In this document: positions 1 to 8,480 of the stretch, piece after piece
How the letters are laid out: the number at the start of each line of letters is the position of its first letter
Numbering within the stretch: the stretch's first letter is position 1
Source of the DNA: Halorientalis sp. IM1011
GTDB taxonomy: Archaea > Halobacteriota > Halobacteria > Halobacteriales > Haloarculaceae
Assembly: GCF_001989615.1 (NCBI RefSeq)
Contig: NZ_CP019067.1
Location: 806,001 to 870,000 of the forward strand
DNA: 64,000 bases
Reading direction: 5' to 3'
Made by a program: the position numbers and the translations under genes
Notes under the pieces: model-generated
Database searches by the model: none
Told to the model about the DNA's origin: nothing
Seen by the model: only the letters and a program-made list of their open reading frames with translations

Positions 1-920
1 GCTTCGCCAGCGAGGAGACACAGGCCAACCAGCTCTCGAAACTGGAGACCGGCGAGTGTATCGGCTCGCTCGCGGTCACCGAACCCGAAGGTGGCTCGGA
101 CACGGCCCAGCCCCGAACCGTCGCCCGGAAGGAGGGCGACGAGTACGTCCTCGAAGGGGGGAAGACCTGGGTCGGCAACGCACCCATCGCGGACGTCTCG
201 CTGGTCGTGGCCCACGACGAGGAGGCCGACACGCAGGACATGTTCCTGATCGACCGCGAGTACTCCGATTACGAGGCCGAGACCCTCAATAAAATCGGCT
301 GGAAGGCAGTCAACAACGGCCGGATGTACCTCGACGGCGTCCGCGTCCCCGAGGACAACAAGCTGTCGGCGATCATCGGCAACGCGATCCGCGACGGGAA
401 CCAGATCACGGACGTGGTGCCGTTCCCGGACTCGGTGGCCGAACTCTTCTTCGACCAGAAGGCGCTGAACGCGACCTTCTCCTTCATGCGCACCGGGATG
501 TCGTTCATGTCCGTCGGCATCATGCAGGCCGCCTTCGACGAGGTCGTCGACTACGTCGAGGAACGGGAGACCTTCGGCAAACCCATCGCCGAACACCAGC
601 TCGTCCAGGAACTGCTCTACGACATTCGGGTCGACCTCGAAACGTCCCGCCAGCTCTCCCGGCGGGCGCTCGAGTCCCTGGAAAACGGCGACAGTGACGC
701 GCGCCTGCTCTCGTCGATGGCGAAGGGCTACACCGCCGAGAAGGCCCACGAGGCCACCTCGAACGCCATCCAGGTGATGGGCGGTGAGGGGCTCAAGACC
801 GAGAACCGGCTGGAACGGTACTTCCGCGACGCCCGCGTCATGCCGATCCCCGACGGGACGACCGAGATCCAGAAACTCATCGTCGGCAAGGAGATCACGG
901 GCCGTTCGGCCTACAACTGA
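1..920 (+). CDS. acyl-CoA dehydrogenase, N-terminus cut off by window edge
   Basis: FAD-dependent acyl-CoA dehydrogenase that would oxidise an acyl-CoA to the enoyl-CoA. The reading frame is open from base 3, so the N-terminal alpha domain lies outside the window. Visible parts are the middle beta domain (GSLAVTEPEGGSD, GKTWVGNA) and the C-terminal helical domain (FSFMRTGM, RETFGKPIAEHQLVQE, GGEGL). The C-terminal motif reads MPIPDGTTEIQ. Most family members have YEGT here, with the Glu as catalytic base, so Asp occupies that position. It is closely similar to the complete paralogue starting at 1734, which suggests a duplicated pair. The end overlaps the convergent membrane gene by 10 bp. The family is clear, but the substrate cannot be read from sequence. 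Confidence 0.93.
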   Translation, partial: FASEETQANQLSKLETGECIGSLAVTEPEGGSDTAQPRTVARKEGDEYVLEGGKTWVGNAPIADVSLVVAHDEEADTQDMFLIDREYSDYEAETLNKIGWKAVNNGRMYLDGVRVPEDNKLSAIIGNAIRDGNQITDVVPFPDSVAELFFDQKALNATFSFMRTGMSFMSVGIMQAAFDEVVDYVEERETFGKPIAEHQLVQELLYDIRVDLETSRQLSRRALESLENGDSDARLLSSMAKGYTAEKAHEATSNAIQVMGGEGLKTENRLERYFRDARVMPIPDGTTEIQKLIVGKEITGRSAYN

Positions 921-1570
921 CCTGCGGCGTCCGCGGTCCCGGCTGGAGCGTCCCCGACCCGTTTTCGCACTCGCTCGGTGAACAGCCGAATCCCGACCAG
1001 CGCGACCATGCCGACCAGCGGCGCGATCCGTGGCGGTCCCTCACGTTCGGCGTCGGCATCGCTATCGTCGGTCACGACGCCGTCGTCGTCGGCAGGCCGA
1101 TCCGCCTCGAACGTCTCGACGGCTACCTCGGCCTCCATCTCGGTCTCGGCGACGGCCGCCGACTCGTCACTCCCGGTGTCGGTCGCGTCGTCGCCTTCCT
1201 CCGCAGTCGTCTCGCTCTCGTCGGTCGGTGCGTCGTCGGCGACGTCGATGGCCCCGGCGTCACCGACGATCTCGACGCTGCCGTCGCGGTCCCGGTCGAA
1301 GTCCGGTCGGTCGCGCTCGTTCTCGGCGTCGCCCTCGTCGTCGCCGCGCCTGTCGAGAACGTAGCGGAGGACGACACCGAGCGCCGCCAGCCCCAGTCCG
1401 GCGAGGGTGAGCAGTGTCGTCCACCGCCGGGAGTCGGATCCGTCGCTGTCTGAGTCCCGATCGTCGTCGGTCGGTCCACCCGTTTCGGTTCCCGCGCCAT
1501 CCGACTCCCCACCCGGGAGCCGTGCGGTGATCGTGTCGGGAACGCGTCCCTGGAGGTTCGGTCGATCCAT
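911..1570 (-). CDS. acidic membrane protein of unknown function
   Basis: About 219 residues. I chose the ATG at 1570 over an upstream ATG at 1657. From 1570 the protein starts MDRPNLQGR, and a TATA-like stretch (GGTTTTGGG on this strand, near 1597) sits the right distance upstream for a leaderless transcript. Two hydrophobic segments are visible: one near residues 48-65 (LLTLAGLGLAALGVVLRYVL) and one near the C-terminus (IAPLVGMVALVGIRLF). Between them is a long, very acidic, low-complexity stretch of about 100 residues rich in D, E, A and T. I do not recognise a family. It is convergent with the upstream acyl-CoA dehydrogenase. Confidence 0.7.
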   Translation of the reverse strand: MDRPNLQGRVPDTITARLPGGESDGAGTETGGPTDDDRDSDSDGSDSRRWTTLLTLAGLGLAALGVVLRYVLDRRGDDEGDAENERDRPDFDRDRDGSVEIVGDAGAIDVADDAPTDESETTAEEGDDATDTGSDESAAVAETEMEAEVAVETFEADRPADDDGVVTDDSDADAEREGPPRIAPLVGMVALVGIRLFTERVRKRVGDAPAGTADAAGQL

Positions 1571-1733
1571 GTACCGCTGACTACGGTTTCCAGCCCAAAA
1601 CCGTTGTGCCAACCGATACCAGCCATAAAGCAGCCTCGTATGTGACGGGGTAGACATTACGCGATCGCACCGTAAGATCCGCTAACCTGGCCGCGGGCGC
1701 AGTGCGCTCGCGCCGCCATGGGGGAGACGACAC

Positions 1734-2939
1734 ATGCAATTCGACAAGACACACGAGATGTTCCGTGACTCGCTCCGGGACTATCTCGAAAGCGAGATCG
1801 CACCGGACGTGCAGGAACTGGACAAACAGGAGATGACCAAGGAGGAGGCCGTCGGCTACCTGCGGGATCTCCGGAAACTGGGGATCGGTTTCGATCAGGA
1901 GACCGCCCAGGACTACTTCGGCGACCTCAAGTACTACGTCATCGGCTCCGAGGAGATCGCCCGCGTCTGGCCGAGCCTGAACGTCATGCTCAACATGTCG
2001 TTCCCGGCCATGTTCGCAAACTGGGCCAGCGAGGAGACCCAGAACGCGCTGGGCGACAAACTCGAGAAGGGCGAGGCCATCGGCGCGCTCGGCGTCACCG
2101 AACCCGGGTCGGGTAGCCACTCCAGCAGGCCCAACACCGTCGCCCGCAAGGACGGCGACGAGTACGTCATCAACGGCGAGAAGACCTGGGTCAGCAACGC
2201 CCAGATCTGTGACCTGACGATGATCGTCGCCTGGGACGAGGAGAACGACGCCCAGGACATGTTCATCGTCGATCAGGAGAACTCCCCGTTCGACACGCGC
2301 AAACTCGACAAACTCGGCTGGAAGGGCTCGCCGACCGGCCAGATGTTCTTCGACGACGTGCGCGTGCCCGAAGACAACAAGCTCAGCAACGCCATCCGCA
2401 ACCTGATCCTCGAACACGGCGACCTCGCGGAGGCCCTGCCGTTCCCGAACGAGATGGTCGACCTGTTCCTCAGCCACAAGCCGCTGAACGCCATCTTCTC
2501 GTTCATGCGGACCGGGATGGCCGCGATGGCCGTCGGTATCCAGCAGGCTGCCTACGAGGACGCGCTGGACTACGCGACCGATCGCGAGACCTTCGGCAAG
2601 CCCATCGCCCAGCACCAGATGGTCCAGGAACGGCTCTACGAGATGAAAGCCAACGTCGAGACCTCGCGGCTGCTCACCCACGAGGCCGTCGAGAAACTCG
2701 CCAACGCCGACGAGGAGTCCCGGCTGTACTCCTCGCTGGCGAAGGGCTATGCCTGTGACAAGTCCGTCGAGACCGCCCGCCACGGCGTCGAACTGTACGG
2801 CGGGAACGGGCTCTCGACCGACTACCCGCTGGAGCGGTACTACCGCGACGCCCAGACGATGACCATCCCCGACGGCACCGAGGAGATCATGAAGCTCATC
2901 GTCGGCTACGAGATGACCGACATGTCGGCGTACGCCTGA
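1734..2939 (+). CDS. acyl-CoA dehydrogenase
   Basis: Complete 401-residue acyl-CoA dehydrogenase. It has the N-terminal helical domain, the beta domain (ALGVTEPGSGS, GEKTWVSNA) and the C-terminal flavin-binding region (FSFMRTGMAAMAVGIQQAA, RETFGKPIAQHQMVQE, YGGNGLSTDYPLERYYRDA). The usual catalytic YEGT motif is replaced by IPDGTEEI, as in the neighbouring paralogue, so an Asp would have to act as base or the base lies elsewhere. A purine-rich GGGGGAG lies just upstream of the ATG, so this gene may be translated from a leader with a Shine-Dalgarno sequence. A role in fatty or branched-chain acyl-CoA oxidation is inferred from the family. The chain-length preference is unknown. Confidence 0.95.
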   Translation: MQFDKTHEMFRDSLRDYLESEIAPDVQELDKQEMTKEEAVGYLRDLRKLGIGFDQETAQDYFGDLKYYVIGSEEIARVWPSLNVMLNMSFPAMFANWASEETQNALGDKLEKGEAIGALGVTEPGSGSHSSRPNTVARKDGDEYVINGEKTWVSNAQICDLTMIVAWDEENDAQDMFIVDQENSPFDTRKLDKLGWKGSPTGQMFFDDVRVPEDNKLSNAIRNLILEHGDLAEALPFPNEMVDLFLSHKPLNAIFSFMRTGMAAMAVGIQQAAYEDALDYATDRETFGKPIAQHQMVQERLYEMKANVETSRLLTHEAVEKLANADEESRLYSSLAKGYACDKSVETARHGVELYGGNGLSTDYPLERYYRDAQTMTIPDGTEEIMKLIVGYEMTDMSAYA

Positions 2940-2982
2940 TCGACCCGGAAAACACACGCGCAGTCGGTTTCACTTCGAGTTG

Positions 2983-3543
2983 CTATCGCTGGCCGGGACT
3001 ACCCGTCGAGTCAGGGTCCCCGTCCCGGCCGGTGTTCTGTCCCGGATTCTGCCCGGGACTTCGATGCTGCCCCGAGGACTGACCAGTGTTCTGTCCCGGA
3101 TTCTGCCCGGGACTTCGATGCTGCCCCGAGGACTGACCAGTGTTCTGTCCCGGATTCTGTCCACCCGTCTGACCAGGACTTCCACCGCCGACCTGTCCGG
3201 GGGCGCCACCACTGCGCGTTCCGCCCCGATTCGACGATCCCACGTCGCTCCCCAGCAACGATCCGAGTTCGCGAGCGTACCGGTTCTGGAACAGTTTGCT
3301 GTCCGTGTCGACGGACTTCGCCACGCGAACGGCACCCCACGCGAGGAAGGCGACGCCGACGATGCCGACGACCAGCAGCGCGACGACGTACAGCAGGACC
3401 AGTCCGACGAACCCGCCGACCGAGTCGGCCGTCGCGATTGCGGTTAGCACGTCGTATATCCCGTACAGTCCGACCGCGACGAACACGAGCGCCGAGACCG
3501 CCAGCCCCACGATGGGACCCTTCAGTTCGCTGAGCAGGCTCAT
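2983..3543 (-). CDS. membrane protein with Gly/Gln-rich repeat tail
   Basis: 186 residues. The N-terminal half has two strong hydrophobic segments (about residues 9-35 and 43-70). A basic linker follows, then a C-terminal tail rich in Gly, Gln, Pro, Asn and Ser. The tail contains two exact copies of an 18-residue unit (GQNPGQNTGQSSGQHRSP) and the start of a third, encoded by 54-bp direct repeats. Such tails are typically disordered. I know no function. The neutral, Gln-rich tail is unusual in a haloarchaeal proteome dominated by acidic residues. The start ATG at 3543 is the first in frame and directly precedes the hydrophobic segment. Confidence 0.75.
   Translation of the reverse strand: MSLLSELKGPIVGLAVSALVFVAVGLYGIYDVLTAIATADSVGGFVGLVLLYVVALLVVGIVGVAFLAWGAVRVAKSVDTDSKLFQNRYARELGSLLGSDVGSSNRGGTRSGGAPGQVGGGSPGQTGGQNPGQNTGQSSGQHRSPGQNPGQNTGQSSGQHRSPGQNPGQNTGRDGDPDSTGSPGQR
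3033..3159. repeat. 54-bp tandem direct repeat inside a coding tail
   Basis: Two consecutive copies (3033-3086 and 3087-3140) are identical over 54 bp. A third copy begins at 3141 and diverges after about 19 bases. The period is a multiple of three, so copy-number change would preserve the reading frame. The perfect identity points to recent expansion or ongoing homogenisation. Confidence 0.95.
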
Positions 3544-3608
3544 ATCCCCCCAGAGACGAGGAACTGACTTGAATTACTCGCTGTCGTGTCGAGTAAAAAT
3601 GAATTCGC

Positions 3609-5222
3609 TCAGTCGTGCCGGAACGCCCGAGAGCCAGTGAACACCATCGCCATGTCGTGAACGTTTGCGGCCTCGATCACGTCGTCGTCGTTGACCGAGC
3701 CGCCGGGCTGGATGACCGCTTCGATGCCCGCCTCTGCGGCGGCCTCGATGCCGTCAGGGAACGGGAAGAAGGCGTCGCTCGCCATCACGGCCCCCGCCGC
3801 GGACTTGCCCTCGGCGTCTTTCTCGGCTTTCATCTTCGCGATCTCGACGGCGTCGACCCGGGAGACCTGTCCGGCTCCGACCCCGACCGTCTCGGTGCCG
3901 TCGGCGAACAGGATGGCGTTGGATTTGACGTGTTTGATCGTCTGCCAGGCGAACAGCATCGCGTCGATCTGCTCGTCGGTGGGCTCCCGGTCGGTGACGA
4001 CCTCCAAGTCGTCACGGGTCGGAGCCTGCGTGTCCCGCTCCTGCACCAAGGTCCCCCCGACGAGGTCCTTCTCGGTGACGGGTTCGGTCACGTCGTAGTT
4101 GTCCGAAACGTCCAGCACCCGGAGGTTCTCCTTCTCGAAGAGGGTGTCGAGGGCGTCGTCGGTGTAGCCGGGCGCGACGACGACCTCCTTGAACGAGTCG
4201 ACGATCTGTGCGGCCGTCTCCTGATCGCACTCGCGGTTGAGGGCGACGATGCCGCCGAAGGCGCTCTTGGGGTCTGTGGCCAGCGCGTCGGCGTAGGCCT
4301 CGGCGAGCGTGTCGGCGGTCGCACAGCCCGCGGGGTTGGTGTGTTTGATGACCGCGGCGGCGGGTTCGTCGAACTCCTTGACGATGTTGAGGGCGGCGTC
4401 GGTGTCGTTGAAGTTGTTGTAGGACATCCCCTTCGCGCCCTCGTTCAACTGGTCGGCCGAGACGACGCTCGCCTCCTCGCAGGTCCGGTCGGCGTACAGC
4501 GCCGCGTCCTGGTGGGGGTTCTCGCCGTAGCGCAGGTCGGCGTGGCGGTCCTCGCTGGTGACCCGGCGCTCGGGGAACTCGCCGCCGGTGTCGCCTTCGA
4601 CGTGAACCTGATTGGCATCCCAGTCGATCTCGACGCGGTCCTCGGCGAACCACTTCACTGCGCGGGGGTAGGCCTTCATCTCGCCCTGGTAGAGGACGCG
4701 CTCTTTGAGGGACTCCTCGTCGTCGCCGTCGTAGACGGGGATCGGTTCCTGCGTGACGACGGGCCCGCCGTCGACTTCCTCGTCGATCAGCGAGCCGTCC
4801 TCGGCGACGGCGTTCGTGACCGCGTGGACGGTACACCCCACCACGTCGACGCCGTACTCCAGCGCGTCGCCCCACGCGTCCATGCCCGGGAAGGCGGGCA
4901 ACAGGGAGGGGTGGACGTTCAGCGTGGTCGGCATCGGATCGAGGAAAGTGTCCGAGAGGACCCGCATGTAGCCGTCGAGACAGACGAGGTCGAACTCGTA
5001 GTCGTCGAGGGCCTCGACGACGCGTTCCTCGTGGTCCCGTCGACTCTCGTCCTCGCGCTGGACGACTGTTTCAGTGGGAATCCCCCGTTTCTCGGCCTCC
5101 TCGACGACCGGCGCGTCCTCGCTGTTGGTGAGAACGACGGCGAGTTCGGCCCCGCCGGGTGCCAGGTCGTGGACGTTCAGCAAGTTGCGGCCGCGGTTGC
5201 TGGCCATGCCCGCTAGCTTCAT
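3609..5222 (-). CDS. purH: PurN-type GAR formyltransferase fused to AICAR formyltransferase domain
   Basis: A 537-residue bifunctional enzyme of purine synthesis. The N-terminal 200 residues are a phosphoribosylglycinamide formyltransferase (PurN) domain, with SNRGRNL, LNVHPSLLPAFPG, GCTVHAV and the DGGPVV segment carrying the expected catalytic Asn, His and Asp. The rest is an AICAR formyltransferase domain (RYGENPHQDAALY, KHTNPAGCA, SAFGGIVALN, SNAILFADG). The bacterial N-terminal IMP cyclohydrolase domain is absent. Haloarchaea are known to use a separate PurO cyclohydrolase, which I do not see here. Both domains use 10-formyltetrahydrofolate, so the fusion couples the two folate-dependent steps. 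I chose ATG 5222 because the PurN fold begins there; the longer frame upstream is low-complexity. Confidence 0.93.
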   Translation of the reverse strand: MKLAGMASNRGRNLLNVHDLAPGGAELAVVLTNSEDAPVVEEAEKRGIPTETVVQREDESRRDHEERVVEALDDYEFDLVCLDGYMRVLSDTFLDPMPTTLNVHPSLLPAFPGMDAWGDALEYGVDVVGCTVHAVTNAVAEDGSLIDEEVDGGPVVTQEPIPVYDGDDEESLKERVLYQGEMKAYPRAVKWFAEDRVEIDWDANQVHVEGDTGGEFPERRVTSEDRHADLRYGENPHQDAALYADRTCEEASVVSADQLNEGAKGMSYNNFNDTDAALNIVKEFDEPAAAVIKHTNPAGCATADTLAEAYADALATDPKSAFGGIVALNRECDQETAAQIVDSFKEVVVAPGYTDDALDTLFEKENLRVLDVSDNYDVTEPVTEKDLVGGTLVQERDTQAPTRDDLEVVTDREPTDEQIDAMLFAWQTIKHVKSNAILFADGTETVGVGAGQVSRVDAVEIAKMKAEKDAEGKSAAGAVMASDAFFPFPDGIEAAAEAGIEAVIQPGGSVNDDDVIEAANVHDMAMVFTGSRAFRHD

Positions 5223-5302
5223 GTGCGGAGGGGGGCGGTCCGGGCGCAAAGGCGTTGCGAATCGCTCAGCCGTGGCTCCGCGGTATCGGTCCGAAATGGT
5301 GT

Positions 5303-5336
5303 GGGGGGAGAGGGGGAATGTGGGGGGTGTTGGGGG
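5303..5336 (+). other. G-rich tract with four runs of 5-6 G
   Basis: Runs of G at 5303-5308, 5312-5316, 5322-5327 and 5332-5336, separated by 3-5 bases, fit the pattern for an intramolecular G-quadruplex on the plus strand. The complementary C-rich strand lies 81-114 bases upstream of the purine fusion gene start and would be in its leader if transcription begins further upstream. A function is not shown. Confidence 0.6.
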
Positions 5337-5565
5337 ACAAGGGAGAGTGAGAGTGGAGTGAACCACACTTGGGGTAAACGATCTCCCCGTCGTCACGTCG
5401 CCGTTCGGCGCTTATCATTGTTACTAATCTAGCCACAAATTCTTCCATCGTTCACTAGATGGTAGATAACTATTTTTCACGTAATAGGACTCGAACTGTA
5501 CCCGGCGGCGGGGGCTTGCACGTGCAGGCACCAGTCCCTTTTCCGTGTCGGTCCTCGACCCGACG
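5337..5565. other. intergenic region between purN/H fusion and small hydrophobic protein
   Basis: No convincing gene. The stretch near 5405-5480 is AT-rich compared with its surroundings and contains a short hairpin (CCATC 5444-5448 with GATGG 5458-5462). It also has two of the rare CTAG tetranucleotides. GGGTAAAC at 5364-5371 could be a minus-strand promoter element for the purine gene. Confidence 0.4.
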
Positions 5566-5760
5566 ATGACACAACTCACTGGAGGGAGTGCGCGTGGGCT
5601 CAGCATCGTCTCGACACTGGTCGACGCGGTAATCGCGTTCGCTCGCGGTCGACCGAAGGCGGGTGCGCTGTTGCTGGGGGCGGCGGCGCTCTCGACACGG
5701 ATTCCCGGCCTCGGGGTCGCCGTCTCGGTGCTGTTGCGGGTGTACCGGAAGGTCGCGTAA
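5566..5760 (+). CDS. small hydrophobic protein, unknown
   Basis: 64 residues from the ATG at 5566 (MTQLTGGSARG). It has a central and a C-terminal hydrophobic stretch (AGALLLGAAALSTRIPGLGV), ends in a basic VYRKVA, and is probably membrane-associated. The stop lies 48 bp upstream of purB on the same strand, so the two could be co-transcribed. No family is recognised. Support is codon usage typical of the neighbours (G/C at third positions) and a plausible membrane topology. Confidence 0.6.
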   Translation: MTQLTGGSARGLSIVSTLVDAVIAFARGRPKAGALLLGAAALSTRIPGLGVAVSVLLRVYRKVA

Positions 5761-5808
5761 CCGACGGGCTTCGACATCCCTTTGGGCCGGTGGAGCGCAC
5801 CGACGGGT

Positions 5809-7197
5809 ATGACAGACCGCAGTTCGCTCGCCGCCGTCTCGCCGCTGGACGGGCGGTACGCCCGCTACACCGAACCGCTCGTTCCATACGCCAGCGAGCA
5901 GGCGCTGATCCGCGCCCGCGTTCGTGTCGAGGTCGAGTATCTGATCGCCCTCGCCGATCTGGACGCCACCCCGCTGGAGATCGACGCCGAGGGGCGCGAC
6001 CACCTCCGGGCGCTGTACGAGGAGTTCGACGAGGGCGACGCCGAGATCGTCAAGGCCCTCGAAACCGAGGGCTGGAAGGACTACTCCGCGACCAACCACG
6101 ACGTGAAGGCCGTCGAGTACTTCGTCCGTGAGCACCTGCCCGACGGCCTCGACGCCGCCCAGTGGATCCACTTCGGGCTCACCAGCGAGGACGTGAACAA
6201 CCTCGCCCACCGCCTGCTGGTCAAGCCGGCCGTCGAGGACGTGCTCGTGCCTGCACTCCGGGACGTACGGGACGCGCTGACCGAGATGGCCCGCGAGCAC
6301 CGCGACGTGCCGATGCTCGCCCGCACCCACGGCCAGCCCGCGACGCCGACGACCTTCGGCAAGGAGATGGCCGTCTACGCCGCCCGCCTCGGCAAAGCAC
6401 TGGGCCGCATCGAACGCGCCGCCGCCGACCTCTCCGGCAAACTCGCTGGAGCCTCGGGCACCTACGCCGCCCACGACGCCGCCTACCCCGACGTGGACTG
6501 GCCCACGTTCGCCGAGTCGTTCGTCACGGGCCTCGGGCTCGACCACACCGAACTCGCCACGCAGGTCAACCCCTGTGACGACCTCGAACGGCTGTTCGAC
6601 GCGCTCCGGGGCGCGAACAATATTCTGCTCGACCTGGACCTGGACGTGTGGCTCTACGTCTCTGACCGTTATCTCGGACAGGAGGCCACCGCGGGGGAGA
6701 CCGGGTCGTCGACGATGCCCCACAAGGTCAACCCGATCGACTTCGAGAACAGCGAGGGGAACCTCTCGAAAGCCAACTCGGATCTGGTCTTCCTCGCCGA
6801 CTACGTCACCACCTCGCGGCTCCAGCGGGACCTCTCGGACTCGACGGTCAAGCGCAACGTCGGCGCGGCGCTCGCCCACTGTCTCATCGGCTACCGGAAG
6901 TGCGAGCGCGGCCTCGAGAAGGTCGTCCCCAACGAGCAGGTCATGCGCGAGGAACTGGAAGCGACGCCGGAGATCATCGGCGAGGCCGTCCAGACGATCC
7001 TCCGCCGGGAGGGCCACACCGACGCCTACGAACGCGTGAAGGAACTCACCCGTGGCCGGCGCGTGACGATCGAGGACTTCCACGATCTGTTCGCGGATCT
7101 GGACGTGAGCGAGGACGTGCGCGAGGAACTGACCGACCTGACGCCGGCCGGTTACGTCGGCGTCGCCGACGGACTGGTCGAGGAGTTGGACGGTTGA
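5809..7197 (+). CDS. purB: adenylosuccinate lyase
   Basis: 462-residue lyase of the fumarase/aspartase superfamily. It splits SAICAR to AICAR plus fumarate and adenylosuccinate to AMP plus fumarate. The superfamily signature is present as GSSTMPHKVNPIDFENSEGN, as are MLARTHGQPATPTTFGKE and the SAICAR-lyase-like N-terminus (LAAVSPLDGRYARYTEPL). Length is normal for the family. ATG 5809 is preferred over an in-frame ATG 27 bases upstream because the conserved N-terminus begins right after it. It lies near the PurN-AICARFT gene, divergently oriented, placing three purine-pathway activities together. Confidence 0.97.
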   Translation: MTDRSSLAAVSPLDGRYARYTEPLVPYASEQALIRARVRVEVEYLIALADLDATPLEIDAEGRDHLRALYEEFDEGDAEIVKALETEGWKDYSATNHDVKAVEYFVREHLPDGLDAAQWIHFGLTSEDVNNLAHRLLVKPAVEDVLVPALRDVRDALTEMAREHRDVPMLARTHGQPATPTTFGKEMAVYAARLGKALGRIERAAADLSGKLAGASGTYAAHDAAYPDVDWPTFAESFVTGLGLDHTELATQVNPCDDLERLFDALRGANNILLDLDLDVWLYVSDRYLGQEATAGETGSSTMPHKVNPIDFENSEGNLSKANSDLVFLADYVTTSRLQRDLSDSTVKRNVGAALAHCLIGYRKCERGLEKVVPNEQVMREELEATPEIIGEAVQTILRREGHTDAYERVKELTRGRRVTIEDFHDLFADLDVSEDVREELTDLTPAGYVGVADGLVEELDG

Positions 7198-7252
7198 CGA
7201 GTTCGCTGTCGGTACCAAACGCATATGCTGATCGGGTGCAATCACTGAGCAA

Positions 7253-7903
7253 ATGCGATACGTCGAGGGCCTGTTGACGCCGGAACGCGGGTGGATTCAC
7301 CCCATCGAGCGGCGCATCCAGCAGGCACCGGGGATCAAGAACGAACGGATCCTCCAGATGGAACTGCTCGACGACGGCACGGTGACGACGATGTACGAAC
7401 TCAGCGGCGACCGCGAGGTCATCGAGTTCGCCGCCGAGTACGTCCCCGAACTCATCACCTACCAGGTCTCGCCGATGCAGGACCGCATCATCACCTACGC
7501 CCACCTCGAATCGAACGAGATGCTCACTGGCCTGCTGGAACTGCCGCACACGTACCAGATCGTCCCGGACTTCCCCATCGAGTTCGCAAGCAACGGCGGC
7601 ATCAAGCTGACAATCGTCGGCGACGAGGACCAGATCCGCGAGGCGATGGACGCCGTCCCCGACGGGATCTCCGTCGAACTCCAGAAACTCGGCGACTACG
7701 CCCCCGAGAACGAACGACTCCTCTCGCGACTCACCGACCGCCAGCGCGAGGTCGCCGAGATCGCCGTCGACATGGGCTACTACGACACGCCACGACAGGT
7801 CACCTACGACGACATCGCCGAGGAGGTCGAGGTGGCCCCCGGCACCGTCGGCGAGATCCTCAGAAAAGTCGAATCCCGACTGCTGAACGCACTTCTCGGG
7901 TAA
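7253..7903 (+). CDS. HTH-10 (bacterio-opsin activator-like) transcriptional regulator
   Basis: 216 residues. The C-terminal 60 residues form the HTH-10 domain typical of haloarchaeal Bat-like regulators (LTDRQREVAEIAVDMGYYD, YDDIAEEVEVAPGTVGEIL, KVESRLL). The N-terminal 140 residues match the sensor-like region common in this family but lack a recognisable PAS or GAF motif. ATG 7253 lies about 28 bp after GCATATGC, a possible TATA element. The target genes and signal are unknown. It is convergent with the next gene, its stop directly abutting that gene's stop. Confidence 0.88.
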   Translation: MRYVEGLLTPERGWIHPIERRIQQAPGIKNERILQMELLDDGTVTTMYELSGDREVIEFAAEYVPELITYQVSPMQDRIITYAHLESNEMLTGLLELPHTYQIVPDFPIEFASNGGIKLTIVGDEDQIREAMDAVPDGISVELQKLGDYAPENERLLSRLTDRQREVAEIAVDMGYYDTPRQVTYDDIAEEVEVAPGTVGEILRKVESRLLNALLG

Positions 7904-8365
7904 TCAGCGGCCGAAGCTCGGCTTCTGCGACCGGATCGACAGTTCCTGCCAGTGATTGATCGCCCAGTACCCGAAGCCGGTGGCGATCATCCCCGCCGCG
8001 AGGAAGTAAAACAGCAGGTGCGAGGTGACCAAGGCCCCCGGGTTCCGAACCGCGTGCAGGAGGCCTTCTCCGCCGAGCGTCAGGACGACGAGCGTGCCGA
8101 GTGCCACCACGCCCGCTCCGACGATGACCGTCCGACCGTCGAATCCCTGCGTCTCGGCGATCAGAACGGCGCCGACGAACGCCGTCGCCATCCCGAGAAC
8201 GTACGCCGGGAGCCGGTCACTCAGTCCGGTCGCCTGGCCCGAGACCAGTGCGACCAGTCCGACGAAACTCGCAGTCAACACGAGCGTACAGACCGCGACC
8301 AGTGCGCCCGCACGTCCGATCGATTCCACGTCGAACCGTCTGCGCCGTGCTATTGCCATATCCAT
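7904..8365 (-). CDS. four-helix membrane protein, unknown
   Basis: 153 residues with four predicted membrane segments, each followed by short loops (for example ALVAVCTLVLTASFVGLVAL and LPAYVLGMATAFVGAVLIA). The N-terminus is basic (MDMAIARRRRF), favouring a cytoplasmic N-terminus. ATG 8365 is chosen; ATG 8359 is an equally possible start two codons downstream. No family is recognised. It is separated by about 115 bp from the following lysine operon and is probably monocistronic. Confidence 0.7.
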   Translation of the reverse strand: MDMAIARRRRFDVESIGRAGALVAVCTLVLTASFVGLVALVSGQATGLSDRLPAYVLGMATAFVGAVLIAETQGFDGRTVIVGAGVVALGTLVVLTLGGEGLLHAVRNPGALVTSHLLFYFLAAGMIATGFGYWAINHWQELSIRSQKPSFGR

Positions 8366-8480
8366 ACCTCTCGGATCCGCCGACAAAAGCGTTTACGCGG
8401 CGTCTGACGGGCGTCTGCCGGGCGACTGCCGGGCGCTATCAGGACTGGTAATTCCGGTCGCCGACAGGACGTCTGGCGTA

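Noticed and set aside
5480-5530. tRNA-like segment with GGACTCGAAC
   Set aside because: The T-loop-like bases do not sit in a 5-bp stem and no acceptor, D or anticodon arms can be drawn on either strand.
5470-7245. Open frame of 591 codons opposite purB
   Set aside because: Antisense shadow of a gene with strong third-position bias; no protein motifs and codon bias opposite to the neighbours.
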